Below, piece after piece: positions 7,531 through 15,898 of a stretch of 50,872 nt of DNA. Every line of letters begins with the position of its first letter. The stretch's first letter is position 1. The translations under genes were made by a program, and so were the position numbers. Source of the stretch: an uncultured Oscillospiraceae bacterium (GTDB lineage: Bacteria > Bacillota > Clostridia > Oscillospirales > Oscillospiraceae); contig CALWXB010000011.1 in the NCBI GenBank assembly GCA_944385405.1, forward strand, positions 1 through 50,872, read 5' to 3'. The notes beneath the pieces are model-generated. The model made no database searches. It saw only the letters and a program-made list of their open reading frames with translations, and had not been told where the DNA came from.

Positions 7531-8805
7531 TCACAGGATCCGGTACAGGCTGTCCAGCACCAGCCACAGCTGGGAGAAGGGCCGCATCAGGTTCCAGATC
7601 CCCGTGCCCTGGAGGCCGTAGGCGGCGATGAGGCGCAGCTTGGCCGAAAGGCTCCGGGCGTCCTCGAACCACACCTCGTGGATCGTGCCGCCGCTGTCCG
7701 TGTAGTGGAAATAGGGGGCCTGGGCGGTCTCGTCGTAGAAGATGTCCGCCCGATGCTGCACCGCCAGGGCGATGGCCTCCTGGTTGGACAGGGACCGGGC
7801 CCGGGTGGTCCCCTGGACGAAGGGCAGCGGCCAGTCGTAGCCGTAGTTGGGGATGCCCAGCAGCAGCTTTTCCCGGGAGATCTCCGTGACGGCGTAGTCC
7901 ACCACCGCTTTCACGTTGGGCAACGGCGCCACCGCCATGGGGGGACCTGCCGTGTAGCCCCACTCGTAGGTCATCAGCAGCACGCCGTCGCTGGCCAGCC
8001 CCATGGCGGCGTAGGGATGGCCCTCGTACAAAAGCCCCCGCTGCTGCGCCGACGTCTTGGGGGCCGCCGCCGTCCAGAGAAAGAGGCCCCAGGCGTGGAG
8101 CAGCCGCTGCAGCTGCCCCAGAAAGGCGGCGTACGCCTCTGCCAGCTCTGCGCCCAGGTACTCGAAGTCCACGTCCAGCCCGCTGTATCCCCGGTCCCGG
8201 AGGATGGGGAACACCTCCCCGATGAGCCGGTCCCGGGCGGCCTCGTCCGTCAGCACCAGCCGCGCCCGCTCCGTGCTGAAGGTCCCGTCCTCCGTCAGCG
8301 TGGACAGGTGCATCACCGGCCGCGTCCCGTGGACCCGGGCGGCGGAGAGCAGCGCGGCGTCGTCCGGCACGATGAGCCCGCCCTCCGGCCCGATGCCGTA
8401 GGTGAAGGGGGCCAGACACGTCAGGTACGGCAGCTGGGCGCTGAGGAGCCGGGGAGCGATGGAGGGGTAGGCGTAGCCGTTGGTGACGGCGCTGCCCAGC
8501 TTCTCCCCCAGGTGGGACAGCACCAGGACCTGGCCCGGCACCAGATAGTCCCCGCCGCCCAGGGACCAGTTGTTCCGCCACAGCGACCGCACCGTGGTCT
8601 GGTACGCGGCGGCGATGCCCGTCAGCGTCTCCCCCGGCCGCACCACGTGGACCTGGTCCGGAAACCGCACCACCAGGGTCTGTCCCACTGCCAGCGCCCC
8701 GTCCGCCGGGACGGCATTGTCCGCCGCCAGACGCCGGGGGTCTACCCCGTAGTACGCCGCGATGCCCGTCACCGTCTCCCCCAGACGCACCACATGGATC
8801 TCCAT
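7531..8805 (-). CDS. LysM-LysM-GH18 spore cortex hydrolase (SleL/YaaH-like)
   Basis: 424 residues. Two LysM peptidoglycan-binding modules occupy residues 1-47 and 51-97, both with the GET-TGIA pattern, followed by a GH18 barrel (about 105-424). The catalytic motif reads LDVDFEYL with the general acid at Glu 215. The Met-Thr-Tyr-Glu-Trp segment (LLMTYEWGYT) and GIPNYGYDW are typical of spore N-acetylglucosaminidases of the YaaH/SleL type, which degrade cortex muramic-delta-lactam peptidoglycan during germination. There is no signal peptide, which fits spore-coat or cortex deposition from the mother cell. A GGAGG site precedes the start. It implies a spore-forming host. Confidence 0.88.
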   Translation of the reverse strand: MEIHVVRLGETVTGIAAYYGVDPRRLAADNAVPADGALAVGQTLVVRFPDQVHVVRPGETLTGIAAAYQTTVRSLWRNNWSLGGGDYLVPGQVLVLSHLGEKLGSAVTNGYAYPSIAPRLLSAQLPYLTCLAPFTYGIGPEGGLIVPDDAALLSAARVHGTRPVMHLSTLTEDGTFSTERARLVLTDEAARDRLIGEVFPILRDRGYSGLDVDFEYLGAELAEAYAAFLGQLQRLLHAWGLFLWTAAAPKTSAQQRGLLYEGHPYAAMGLASDGVLLMTYEWGYTAGPPMAVAPLPNVKAVVDYAVTEISREKLLLGIPNYGYDWPLPFVQGTTRARSLSNQEAIALAVQHRADIFYDETAQAPYFHYTDSGGTIHEVWFEDARSLSAKLRLIAAYGLQGTGIWNLMRPFSQLWLVLDSLYRIL

Positions 8806-8869
8806 GATGCCTCACCTCCTGTCCCACCCCTATGCCCGCGCGGCGGAGGATATGCCCGACAAAAGGGAC

Positions 8870-8898
8870 TTGCCTTTTCCGGCGGTATGCGCTACCAT
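8870..8898 (+). promoter_or_regulatory. Promoter of the LysR gene
   Basis: TTGCCT (8870-8875), a 17-bp spacer and TACCAT (8893-8898), about 40 bp before the start codon, in the divergent gap with the GH18 gene. Confidence 0.5.
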
Positions 8899-8939
8899 AT
8901 TGCCAGCCATTCCAAAACCGCATGACGGAGGGAGATCCC

Positions 8940-9848
8940 ATGAACATCCGAAAGTACGAGGCCTACGTCCGGGCCGTGGAGCTGGGGAGCCTGTCCAAGG
9001 CCGCCGAGCAGCTGGGCTACACCCAGTCCGGCATCAGCCACATGATGCAGTCCCTGGAGGAGGAGGTGGGCTTCCCCCTGATGGTCCGCACCCCCGCGGG
9101 CATCGTGCCCAACAGCGAGGGGGAGCTGCTGCTGCCCGTCATCCGCCAGCTGCTTTCCGCCGGGGAGTCCCTGGAGCAGTATATCGCCAAGATCAAGGGC
9201 GCCGACACCGGCCGCATCCGCATCGCCGCCTATCCCAGCGTGGCCACCTACTGGCTGCCCCAGATCATCCGGGACTTCCAGAAGGACTATCCCCACGTGG
9301 AGATCCAGATCACGGAGATGGGCTCCGGGGCCATCGAGGAGATCATGGCCAACCGCCAGGCGGAGCTTTGCATCTACGCCGGCGGCGAGGGGAAGGATTT
9401 CGAGTGGATTCCCCTGTGCCGGGACCGGATGCTGGCCCTGGTGCCCCCGGACCACCCCCTGGCCCGTGGCAGCGCCGTGGCCCTGGAGGACCTGGCGGGG
9501 GAGGAGTTCATCATGCCCATGCCGGACTACGACGGCGAGGTGCGCTTCATCCTGAACAAGCTGGACCGCTGGCCCCACATCCTCTTTTCCGTGTGCAGCG
9601 ACTACGCCATCATCCACATGGTCACCCAGGGGCTGGGGGTGTCCATCCTCTCGGAGCTGCTGCTGGAGAACTACCCCAACGGCGCCGTGGCGCTGCCCAT
9701 GGATCCGCCCCAGGAGCGCATCCTGGGCATGGGCGTCCCCCAGGTGAAGGCCGCCGCCCCGGTGACCCGGAACTTCATGCGCTACGTGGAATCTTACGTG
9801 GCCCGGCAGGCGGGGCGTTCTGACGCCGCCGGAGAGAACATAGGATAA
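8940..9848 (+). CDS. LysR family transcriptional regulator
   Basis: 302 residues from ATG 8940, behind GGAGGG at 8928-8933. The N-terminal winged HTH is typical (YVRAVELGSLSKAAEQLGYTQSGISHMMQSLE, about residues 7-38), followed by the linker helix and a two-lobed substrate-binding domain (about 90-295) containing RIRIAAYPSVATYWLP and GEEFIMPMPDYDGE. The inducer cannot be read from the sequence. It is divergent from the spore hydrolase and upstream of a ZIP-type transporter, which it may or may not control. A hairpin (9861-9892) lies between it and the transporter. Confidence 0.92.
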   Translation: MNIRKYEAYVRAVELGSLSKAAEQLGYTQSGISHMMQSLEEEVGFPLMVRTPAGIVPNSEGELLLPVIRQLLSAGESLEQYIAKIKGADTGRIRIAAYPSVATYWLPQIIRDFQKDYPHVEIQITEMGSGAIEEIMANRQAELCIYAGGEGKDFEWIPLCRDRMLALVPPDHPLARGSAVALEDLAGEEFIMPMPDYDGEVRFILNKLDRWPHILFSVCSDYAIIHMVTQGLGVSILSELLLENYPNGAVALPMDPPQERILGMGVPQVKAAAPVTRNFMRYVESYVARQAGRSDAAGENIG

Positions 9849-9860
9849 CGCCGGAGACCG

Positions 9861-9892
9861 AGGCGGCGGGCAGGTGCGCTGCCCGCCGCCTT
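9861..9892 (+). terminator. Terminator-like hairpin after the LysR gene
   Basis: A 12-bp GC-rich stem with a 7-nt loop is followed by TTGCTTG rather than a clean T run, 12 bp after the LysR stop and 18 bp before the next start. It is probably a partial terminator allowing read-through. Confidence 0.5.
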
Positions 9893-9909
9893 GCTTGCAG
9901 GGAGGCGGT

Positions 9910-10596
9910 ATGATGGAGCTGGGGACGGCGCTGGCAATGGCCGCCGCTGCCGGGCTGGGGGGCACCGGTCTGGGCGGCGCGGCGGCCTATCTCCTGGGCG
10001 GTGCGTCCCGCCGGGGAACGGGGCGGATGCTGGCCTTTGCCGCCGGGGTGATGGTGGCGGTGGTGTGCTTCGATCTGCTGCCCGCGGCGGCGGCGGAGAG
10101 CCTCTGGCGGGCGCTGGGCGCCTTTCTGGGGGGCTGCGCGGCGGCCATGGCCCTGGAGGAGCTGTGCGGCCGGGACCGGGGGACGGGGTGGCTGACGGCG
10201 GCGGCCATCGCGCTGCACAACGTGCCCGAGGGCATGGTCATCGGCGCCGGGGACCTGCGCTTCGGCATGACGGCGGCGGTGCTCATCGGGCTGCACGATC
10301 TTCCCGAGGGGATGGCCGTGGGGGCGGCGCTGCTCTCCGGGGGCGCCCGGGGCCTCCGGGCCGCCGCGGCCGCCGCGGCGGCAGGGCTCCCCACCGTGGC
10401 GGGAGCGGGGCTGGGGTGGCTCCTGGGGGCGCTGAGCCCGGGCGCCCAGGCTCTGGCGGTGGGCACCGCCTCCGGCGCCATGCTGTATGTCTCCTTCGCC
10501 CAGCTGCTGCCCCAGGCCGTCCGGCTCTGGAGCAGCCGGGGCGCCGCTGCCGCCGCCGCGGCAGGGGTGGCGGTGGGCCTGGTGGTGTCGGCATGA
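9910..10596 (+). CDS. ZIP family metal transporter
   Basis: 228 residues from ATG 9910 (GGGAGGCGG upstream), almost entirely hydrophobic with seven to eight predicted membrane helices. It carries the ZIP metal-site motifs HNVPEGMVIG (about residues 102-111) and HDLPEGMAVG (about 135-144), whose His, Asn/Asp and Glu residues line the metal path. ZIP proteins import Zn2+, Mn2+ or Fe2+; the substrate cannot be read here. The Ala-rich helices are at the extreme of the host's high-GC codon use. It is followed by a strong bidirectional terminator. Confidence 0.88.
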   Translation: MMELGTALAMAAAAGLGGTGLGGAAAYLLGGASRRGTGRMLAFAAGVMVAVVCFDLLPAAAAESLWRALGAFLGGCAAAMALEELCGRDRGTGWLTAAAIALHNVPEGMVIGAGDLRFGMTAAVLIGLHDLPEGMAVGAALLSGGARGLRAAAAAAAAGLPTVAGAGLGWLLGALSPGAQALAVGTASGAMLYVSFAQLLPQAVRLWSSRGAAAAAAAGVAVGLVVSA

Positions 10597-10604
10597 GGAC
10601 AGAC

Positions 10605-10645
10605 GAAAGACCGCCCCGCAGCGGAAAGCTGCGGGGCGGTCTTTC
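10605..10645. terminator. Bidirectional terminator
   Basis: An 18-bp near-perfect stem (10605-10622 with 10628-10645) begins with GAAAGA and ends with TCTTTC, so it can serve both the ZIP gene on plus and cstA on minus. Confidence 0.75.
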
Positions 10646-10677
10646 ATGCAAATGCGTCCCGGGGGAGGGACGGCGCA

Positions 10678-12192
10678 TCAGGCCCTGGCGCTCAGGCGGG
10701 AGGCGCGGCGCTTGCCGTACCACACGATGATGCCCACATAGGCCACGGCGGCGGCGATGCCCACGCCGTAGGCCACGGGCCAGGACTGACCGAAGCCGAT
10801 GGGGGCGTTGGTGATGTAGGTCACGGTGATGAAGGCATAGAACGCGCCCGGGAGCAGGGGGATCCAGGCGAAGGCGGCCTTGCCGTTTTCAAACATCCAG
10901 ATGGTGATGGCCAGGAAGGCGAACAGGGACAGCGTCTGGTTGGACCAGGCGAAGTAGCGCCACAGGATGTTGAAGCCGTTGGCGTCCAGCTTGGCGTACA
11001 CCAGGATCACCGCCACCAGGGCGAAGATGATGGCGGACAGGCCCAGGCGCTTGGCGTTGGAGGTCTGGTCCAGGTGCAGGGTGTCCGCGACGGTCAGGCG
11101 CAGGCCGCGCAGGGCGGTGTCGCCGGAGGTGATGGGCAGGACCACGATGCCCAGCAGGGCGACGACGCCGCCCACGGGGCCCAGGATGTCCTTGCACACC
11201 GCGATGACGGTGCTGGTGGCGCCGGCGTTGGTGGCCTGGATCCCCAGGTTGTAAATGCCCATGGCGGCGGCGGCCCAGACCATGGCGATGAAGCCTTCCA
11301 GGATCATCATGTTGTAGAAGGTCATGCGGCCCTGCTTCTCGCTCTTCATGGTGCGGGAGATGATGGCCGTCTGGGTGGAGTGGAAGCCGGAGAGGATGCC
11401 GCAGGCCACGGTGACGAAGAACACCGGCAGGAAGTGCTGGGCGGTGAAGTAGTCGCCGTAGCTGAAGGCGGTCTTGACGCCGTCGGCGTCAGCGGTGAAG
11501 GCGCTGAAGGCGGGAGAGGCCCAGTCGTCCCAGATGTTCAGCAGGGGATAGCCGTGGACGAACAGGCCCACGAACACGCCGATGGCGGAGAACATCAGGA
11601 TGGCGCCGAAGATGGGATAGATCCGACCGATGATGGCGTCGATGGGGAACACGGTGGCGATGAGGTAGTAGGCGAAGATGCAGCCGTAGATCACCCAGGT
11701 GGAGACGGAAGTGGCTTTGCCGTCAAAGCCGAAGATGCCGGTAGCGGCGATGTCGCCGGGGGTGTAGATGAACACCGCGCCCACCAGCAGCAAAAGCAGG
11801 CAGACAAACACGTTGTACACCCGGTACACGCCGCCGTTGGAGTACTTGCGGATCATGGAGGACATCTGGCTGCCGCCGTCGCGCAGGCAGATCATGCCGG
11901 AGAAATAGTCGTGCATGGCGCCGCCGATGACATTGCCGATGGGGATGGTGATGAAGGCGATGGGCCCGAAGAGGATGCCCTGGATGGGCCCGAAGATGGG
12001 GCCGGTGCCGGCGATGTTCAGCAGGTTGATGAGGCTGTTCTTCCAGCCCTTCATGGGGACGTAGTCCACGCCGTCCTGCTTGGAGTAGGCGGGAGTCTCC
12101 CGGTCGTCCGGCCCGAACACCTTTTCGCAGAACTTGCCGTACAGCGCGGCGCCCACGAAGAGGATGACAAGGCCAATGATAAAGGTTGTCAT
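10678..12192 (-). CDS. cstA: CstA family carbon starvation / pyruvate-type carrier
   Basis: 504 residues from ATG 12192 (AAGGAGTG on the minus strand), with more than a dozen membrane helices and the CstA signatures: NIAGTGPIFGPIQGILFGP, GGAMHDYFSGM, SGFHSTQTAIISRT, and SGDTALRGLRL. CstA/BtsT proteins are H+-coupled carriers; pyruvate uptake is shown for enterobacterial members and peptide use is linked to the family. Here the substrate is unknown. At about 500 residues it is of the shorter, clostridial type rather than the 700-residue enterobacterial form. No LytS/BtsS-type regulators are adjacent. The upstream 12,193-12,370 is AT-rich but I could not place a convincing promoter. Confidence 0.93.
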   Translation of the reverse strand: MTTFIIGLVILFVGAALYGKFCEKVFGPDDRETPAYSKQDGVDYVPMKGWKNSLINLLNIAGTGPIFGPIQGILFGPIAFITIPIGNVIGGAMHDYFSGMICLRDGGSQMSSMIRKYSNGGVYRVYNVFVCLLLLLVGAVFIYTPGDIAATGIFGFDGKATSVSTWVIYGCIFAYYLIATVFPIDAIIGRIYPIFGAILMFSAIGVFVGLFVHGYPLLNIWDDWASPAFSAFTADADGVKTAFSYGDYFTAQHFLPVFFVTVACGILSGFHSTQTAIISRTMKSEKQGRMTFYNMMILEGFIAMVWAAAAMGIYNLGIQATNAGATSTVIAVCKDILGPVGGVVALLGIVVLPITSGDTALRGLRLTVADTLHLDQTSNAKRLGLSAIIFALVAVILVYAKLDANGFNILWRYFAWSNQTLSLFAFLAITIWMFENGKAAFAWIPLLPGAFYAFITVTYITNAPIGFGQSWPVAYGVGIAAAVAYVGIIVWYGKRRASRLSARA

Positions 12193-12383
12193 GTACACAC
12201 ACTCCTTTTTCTTCTCAGGGCCGCGCCATCCCTCTCCCCCGATGCGGCGAGGCCCCGGATTCCGTCTATACTCTAGCAGATTTTCGGCGGAATGGGCGTT
12301 AAGAATTTCGTAAAAATAATACAGATTTTGCAATAGAATTCGATTATGTGTTAAGATTTCGTTTGGATTATTGGGGAAGGGCG

Positions 12384-12410
12384 CAAAAAAAGGACCGCCG
12401 GAGCGGTCCT
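12384..12410 (-). terminator. Terminator of the thioesterase gene
   Basis: An 8-bp stem (12391-12398 with 12403-12410) has an adjacent A run (12385-12391) on plus, i.e. a U run on the minus-strand transcript, 13 bp after the thioesterase stop. Confidence 0.75.
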
Positions 12411-12422
12411 GCGGGGGAAGGG

Positions 12423-13193
12423 TCAGAAGCGGCACAGGGCGATGAAGCACGAGCCGCCCGGGCCCGCGCCCTCCACGCGGTAATCGTTTCCGTCCCGGCA
12501 GCCGGTGAGCTGGAGGGTCTGGCCCAGCGTGGCCTCCCGGCTGTACTGGATGAAAAACTCCCGGGGCGTGCGGTCCTGGAACTCGGCGGGCAGGCAGTCC
12601 CAGACGATGTCGCCGTACTTGCCGCTGAACACGTGGCCGTTGCCGTCCAGGTCCGACCAGCGCACCGGCCGCTGCCCCAGATCCTCCAGACCCTCCCGGG
12701 GCATGGAGATCTTCATGGGCTCGGGACAGTCGATGGTCTTGGGGCACAGCGTCAGGGGCTTTGCGTGGAAGGTGGACGGGCGCAGGATGCGCCACGTCTC
12801 CGGGTCCACCAGGATCCAGTCGCTCTTGATGCTCACGCACAGCGCTCCCGTCTGGTCCGCCAGCTCAAAGACCCGCTGCATGTGGGCCCCCCGGACGCCG
12901 TTTTCCCAGGTGGTGATGTCCAGCAGCTCCCCGGCCGTGGGGCAGCGGTGGATGCGCACGGCCACCCGGGACACCAGAAACACCTCCCGCATGGCCCGGA
13001 GCTTTTCGTGGGTGAGGCCCCGGGCGTCGTAATCATACCCGGCATAGGCCGCCACCCGGGTCAGCAGCGCCGACATCCGGGCCCGCTTGTGCCGGTCGCA
13101 GTCATTGAAATTCAGCTCCTCCTGCCGGAAATAGCCGTCCGGCATCAGTCTCTGTTTGAAATCCTGCACGTTGGGATGCTCCTTTATCTTCAT
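12423..13193 (-). CDS. Acyl-ACP thioesterase
   Basis: 256 residues with two hot-dog folds in tandem, as in bacterial acyl-ACP thioesterases. The first carries LTRVAAYAGYDYDARGL and the Arg-rich FLVSRVAVRIHRCP strand; the second contains WSDLDGNGHVFSGKYGDIVWD with the Asp/Asn/His cluster that forms the active site (about residues 179-201). The enzyme hydrolyses acyl-ACP to free fatty acid and ACP. It is transcribed alone from the divergent promoter region shared with ridA. A stretch of AT-rich DNA separates it from cstA. Confidence 0.88.
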   Translation of the reverse strand: MKIKEHPNVQDFKQRLMPDGYFRQEELNFNDCDRHKRARMSALLTRVAAYAGYDYDARGLTHEKLRAMREVFLVSRVAVRIHRCPTAGELLDITTWENGVRGAHMQRVFELADQTGALCVSIKSDWILVDPETWRILRPSTFHAKPLTLCPKTIDCPEPMKISMPREGLEDLGQRPVRWSDLDGNGHVFSGKYGDIVWDCLPAEFQDRTPREFFIQYSREATLGQTLQLTGCRDGNDYRVEGAGPGGSCFIALCRF

Positions 13194-13201
13194 TTCCCCG
13201 T

Positions 13202-13230
13202 ATCATACCACGTTTTTCCCCTCGCCACAA
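13202..13230 (-). promoter_or_regulatory. Promoter of the acyl-ACP thioesterase gene
   Basis: On the minus strand TTGTGG (13225-13230) and TATGAT (13202-13207) have a 17-bp spacer, and CGTGG precedes the -10. It leaves a very short leader. Confidence 0.65.
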
Positions 13231-13239
13231 GCGGAAAGG

Positions 13240-13267
13240 TTGACTTTTCCGCTGCCTGTGATATGAT
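13240..13267 (+). promoter_or_regulatory. Promoter of ridA
   Basis: TTGACT (13240-13245) and TATGAT (13262-13267) have a 16-bp spacer and lie back to back with the thioesterase promoter, 10 bp away. Confidence 0.7.
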
Positions 13268-13301
13268 AAGGCCACCAAACAAATTTTCAGGAGGCCGCAT
13301 C

Positions 13302-13676
13302 ATGGAAAAGACCGTCATCGCCACCCCCAACGCCCCCGGCGCCATCGGGCCCTACTCCCAGGGCTGGACCGTGGGGGACTTCGTCTACACCTCCGGCCAG
13401 ATCCCCGTGGACCCCGCCACCGGCGCCGTGCCCGAGGGCATCGCCGCCCAGGCCGAGCAGAGCTGCAAGAACGTGGGTGCCATTCTGGAGGCCGCCGGCT
13501 CCGGACTGGAGCAGGTCTTCAAGACCACCTGCTTTTTGGCCGACATGGCGGACTTCGCCGCCTTCAACGAGGTCTACGCCCGCTACTTCACTACCAAGCC
13601 CGCCCGCTCCTGCGTGGCGGTGAAGGACCTGCCCAAGGGCGTCCTGTGTGAGATCGAGGCCATCGCCCTGAAGTGA
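13302..13676 (+). CDS. ridA: RidA family enamine/imine deaminase
   Basis: 124 residues from ATG 13302 with CAGGAGG 11 bp upstream; the longer open frame upstream overlaps the thioesterase and is not coding. It has all family marks: AIGPYSQGW, YTSGQIPVDP, the active-site Arg in ARSCVAVKDLPKG (about residues 103-108) and the closing CEIEAIA. RidA forms trimers and hydrolyses reactive 2-aminoacrylate and other enamines released by PLP enzymes. Single-gene unit with its own promoter and a strong terminator. Confidence 0.95.
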   Translation: MEKTVIATPNAPGAIGPYSQGWTVGDFVYTSGQIPVDPATGAVPEGIAAQAEQSCKNVGAILEAAGSGLEQVFKTTCFLADMADFAAFNEVYARYFTTKPARSCVAVKDLPKGVLCEIEAIALK

Positions 13677-13687
13677 GCCGATCCAGC

Positions 13688-13723
13688 AAAGACCCCCGCG
13701 CCCTTTGGGGCGCGGGGGTCTTT
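13688..13723. terminator. Bidirectional terminator between ridA and degV-type gene
   Basis: A 13-bp GC-rich stem (13691-13703 with 13708-13720) is flanked by AAA and TTT on the two sides, between convergent genes. Confidence 0.8.
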
Positions 13724-13733
13724 GCTTGTTATG

Positions 13734-14570
13734 TCACTTGCGGAAAAAGGCCATGCCCAGCGTGTTGTTGCCGCAGTGGGAGAAGATGGTGCAGCCGATC
13801 TTGGAGCGGACGATGTCCACGAACCCGAATTCCCGCAGCAGCGGGATCACCCGGTCCGCCAGGGCGTCGTCCGCGGCGCTGTCCACCAGGACGCAGCGGC
13901 TGGTGTCGATGTCCGTGCGGCCGTCCAGGCGGTCGCGGACGTAGTCCGTCACCACCTTCCCGATGGAGCCCCGGAACTTCTTGGTGACGCCCATCTTGCC
14001 GTCCACCAGGTCGATGCAGGGGTGGAGCTTGAGGAGGTTGGCCCCCAGAGCCGCCACCGACGAGCAGCGGCCGCCCTTTTTCATGTAGTCCAGCCGGTCC
14101 AGCACGAAGCTCATCTCCACCTTGGGGATCAGCGTCTCCAGCAGCGCCAATATCTCCGCGGCGCAGGCTCCGGCCTCCGCCGCCTCCGCCGCCGCCAGCA
14201 CCACCATGGCGTGTCCCATGGAGAGGTTGGCGCCGTCCACCACATGGACGTTGGGGATGTCCTCCGCCGCGATGCAGGCGTTCTGATGGCAGCTGGAAAA
14301 GCCCATGCCCACGCTGACGTGGATGACGGTGCTGCCGTCCGCCGTTTCCCGGCGGAACAATGCCTCATAATCGGCGATGTTCACCGCGTTGGTGGAGGTG
14401 ATCTCTCCGCCGGCGTCCACATGGGCGGAGATGTCCGCCGTGGTGATGTTCACGCCGTCCTGATAGAGCTTGCCGCCCATGATGATGCCCAGGGGCAGCA
14501 CCGCAATGTGGTGCTGCGCCAGCAGCTGGGCAGGGAGGTCCGTGGTGCTGTCGGTGGTGATCTTGATCAT
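13734..14570 (-). CDS. DegV family fatty-acid-binding protein
   Basis: 278 residues from ATG 14570 (GGAAGGAG on minus). It shows the DegV/FakB pattern: an ITTDSTTDLP opening, TSTNAVNIADYEALF, the HVSVGMGFSSCHQNA segment that binds the acyl carboxylate, VVDGANLSMGHAM, and the C-terminal lobe with DRLDYMKKGGRCSS. Proteins of this fold bind one fatty acid and present it to the FakA kinase; FakA is not encoded here. The proximity to an acyl-ACP thioesterase at 12.4-13.2 kb is suggestive but the genes are not in one operon. Confidence 0.92.
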   Translation of the reverse strand: MIKITTDSTTDLPAQLLAQHHIAVLPLGIIMGGKLYQDGVNITTADISAHVDAGGEITSTNAVNIADYEALFRRETADGSTVIHVSVGMGFSSCHQNACIAAEDIPNVHVVDGANLSMGHAMVVLAAAEAAEAGACAAEILALLETLIPKVEMSFVLDRLDYMKKGGRCSSVAALGANLLKLHPCIDLVDGKMGVTKKFRGSIGKVVTDYVRDRLDGRTDIDTSRCVLVDSAADDALADRVIPLLREFGFVDIVRSKIGCTIFSHCGNNTLGMAFFRK

Positions 14571-14615
14571 GCTGTTTCTCCTTCCATTCCGTGGCCGCTC
14601 GGGAAAATTCGATGT

Positions 14616-14644
14616 ATTATACCACGAAACGCACCGGATGAACA
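14616..14644 (-). promoter_or_regulatory. Promoter of the degV-type gene
   Basis: On the minus strand TGTTCA (14639-14644), a 17-bp spacer and a perfect TATAAT (14616-14621) preceded by CGTGG. Confidence 0.6.
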
Positions 14645-14653
14645 GCCCCTTTT

Positions 14654-15790
14654 TCAGCTCTGCCGCTTGCCGCAGGCCCGGATCAGCCGCATCATGTCCG
14701 CCACCGTCTCCCGCAGGTCCGCCTCCGCCCGGAGCCGGGCCTCGGCATAGGGCACCGCCACGCGGTTGATGGAGAACACCGCCGTGACGCCCATGGCGTA
14801 CAGCGGGCCCACCCCCGGGGCCACGTCGCCCACCACCGCCGCCACCGGCACGCCGGCGGCCCGCCTGGCCACCCCGGAGACCACCTTGCCCCGGACGCTC
14901 TGGCCGTCCAGCCGGCCCTCGCCGGTGAGGATCAGGTCCGCGCCCCGGATCACCTCGGAGAAATGGACGGTGTCCAGCACCGTCTCGATGCCGGACTGAA
15001 GGCGGCTGCGGAAAAAGGCCGCCATGCCCGCCCCCATGCCGCCGGCAGCCCCGGCGCCGGGCAGCTCCGCAACGTCCGCCCCCAGGTCCCGCTGCAGCAC
15101 CTGCGCCAGGGAGGCAAGGCCCGCGTCCAGCCGCGCCACCTGCTCCGGCGAGGCCCCCTTCTGGGGACCGAACACCGCCGCCGCCCCGGCGGGGCCGCAG
15201 AGGGGGTTGTCGATGTCGCACATGGTGACGATGGGCAGCAGCGCCACCACCGGGTCCATGCCGGAAAGGTCCACCGACGCCGCATTCCCCAGCGTGCCGC
15301 CCACGGGGACGAATTCCCTCCCCGCCGCGTCCCGGAAATGCACGCCGCAGGCCGCCGCCGCGCCGCAGCCGCCGTCGTTGGTGGCGCTGCCGCCAAGGCA
15401 CATCACCGCCCGGCGGGCGCCGTGGTGGGCGGCGTGGCGCAGCAGCTCCCCCACGCCGAAGGTGGTGGTGCGCTCGGGGTCCTTGGGCTCCCGCACCTGG
15501 GGCAGCCCCGCCGCCGCGGCCATCTCGATCACCGCCGTGCCGTCGGGCAGCAGGGCGTAAAAGCTCTCCACCGGCGTCCCCTCCGGGCCGGTGACCGTCA
15601 GCGTCACCCGCCGGCCCCCCAGTGCCCGGAGGAAGGCGTCCGCGCTGCCCTCCCCGCCGTCCGCCACCGGCAGGGACGTCACCTGGGCGTTGGGGAACAC
15701 CGCCCGGATCCCCGCCTCCATGGCGGTGCACACCTGGATGGAGGTCATGGTCCCCTTGAAGGAATCCGGCACCAGTACAAATTTTTTCAT
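14654..15790 (-). CDS. Glycerate kinase
   Basis: 378 residues from ATG 15790 (AAGGAGAG site). It belongs to the GlxK/GarK type: MKKFVLVPDSFKGTMTS opening, PVADGGEGSADAF, a glycine-rich GGSATNDGGCG (about residues 125-135) and LTGEGRLDGQSVRGK near residue 285. It phosphorylates D-glycerate to 2-phosphoglycerate (or the 3-phosphate, depending on the subfamily), feeding serine/sugar-acid catabolism into glycolysis. It probably has its own promoter at 15869-15898. The degV-type gene follows but has a separate promoter. Confidence 0.93.
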   Translation of the reverse strand: MKKFVLVPDSFKGTMTSIQVCTAMEAGIRAVFPNAQVTSLPVADGGEGSADAFLRALGGRRVTLTVTGPEGTPVESFYALLPDGTAVIEMAAAAGLPQVREPKDPERTTTFGVGELLRHAAHHGARRAVMCLGGSATNDGGCGAAAACGVHFRDAAGREFVPVGGTLGNAASVDLSGMDPVVALLPIVTMCDIDNPLCGPAGAAAVFGPQKGASPEQVARLDAGLASLAQVLQRDLGADVAELPGAGAAGGMGAGMAAFFRSRLQSGIETVLDTVHFSEVIRGADLILTGEGRLDGQSVRGKVVSGVARRAAGVPVAAVVGDVAPGVGPLYAMGVTAVFSINRVAVPYAEARLRAEADLRETVADMMRLIRACGKRQS

Positions 15791-15868
15791 AAGGCTCTCC
15801 TTCCGGACGCCGCCGGGGCGTCCCGTCCGCGCTGCATATGTGAAAAAAAGGAAACGCACTTTGCAGTC

Positions 15869-15898
15869 AGTGTACCACAAAGCGCGCCTCCATTACAA
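15869..15898 (-). promoter_or_regulatory. Possible promoter of the glycerate kinase gene
   Basis: On the minus strand TTGTAA (15893-15898), an 18-bp spacer and TACACT (15869-15874) with TGTGG before the -10. The -35 overlaps the end of the ABC ATPase gene. Confidence 0.5.

Noticed and set aside
7000-8925. 641-residue plus-strand frame across the Gx and GH18 genes
   Set aside because: Overlaps two conserved genes on different strands and a terminator; composition typical of shadow frames.
10678-12840. 720-residue version of CstA
   Set aside because: The extra N-terminal 216 residues overlap the thioesterase gene and the AT-rich gap; the start at 12192 has a ribosome site and fits the family.
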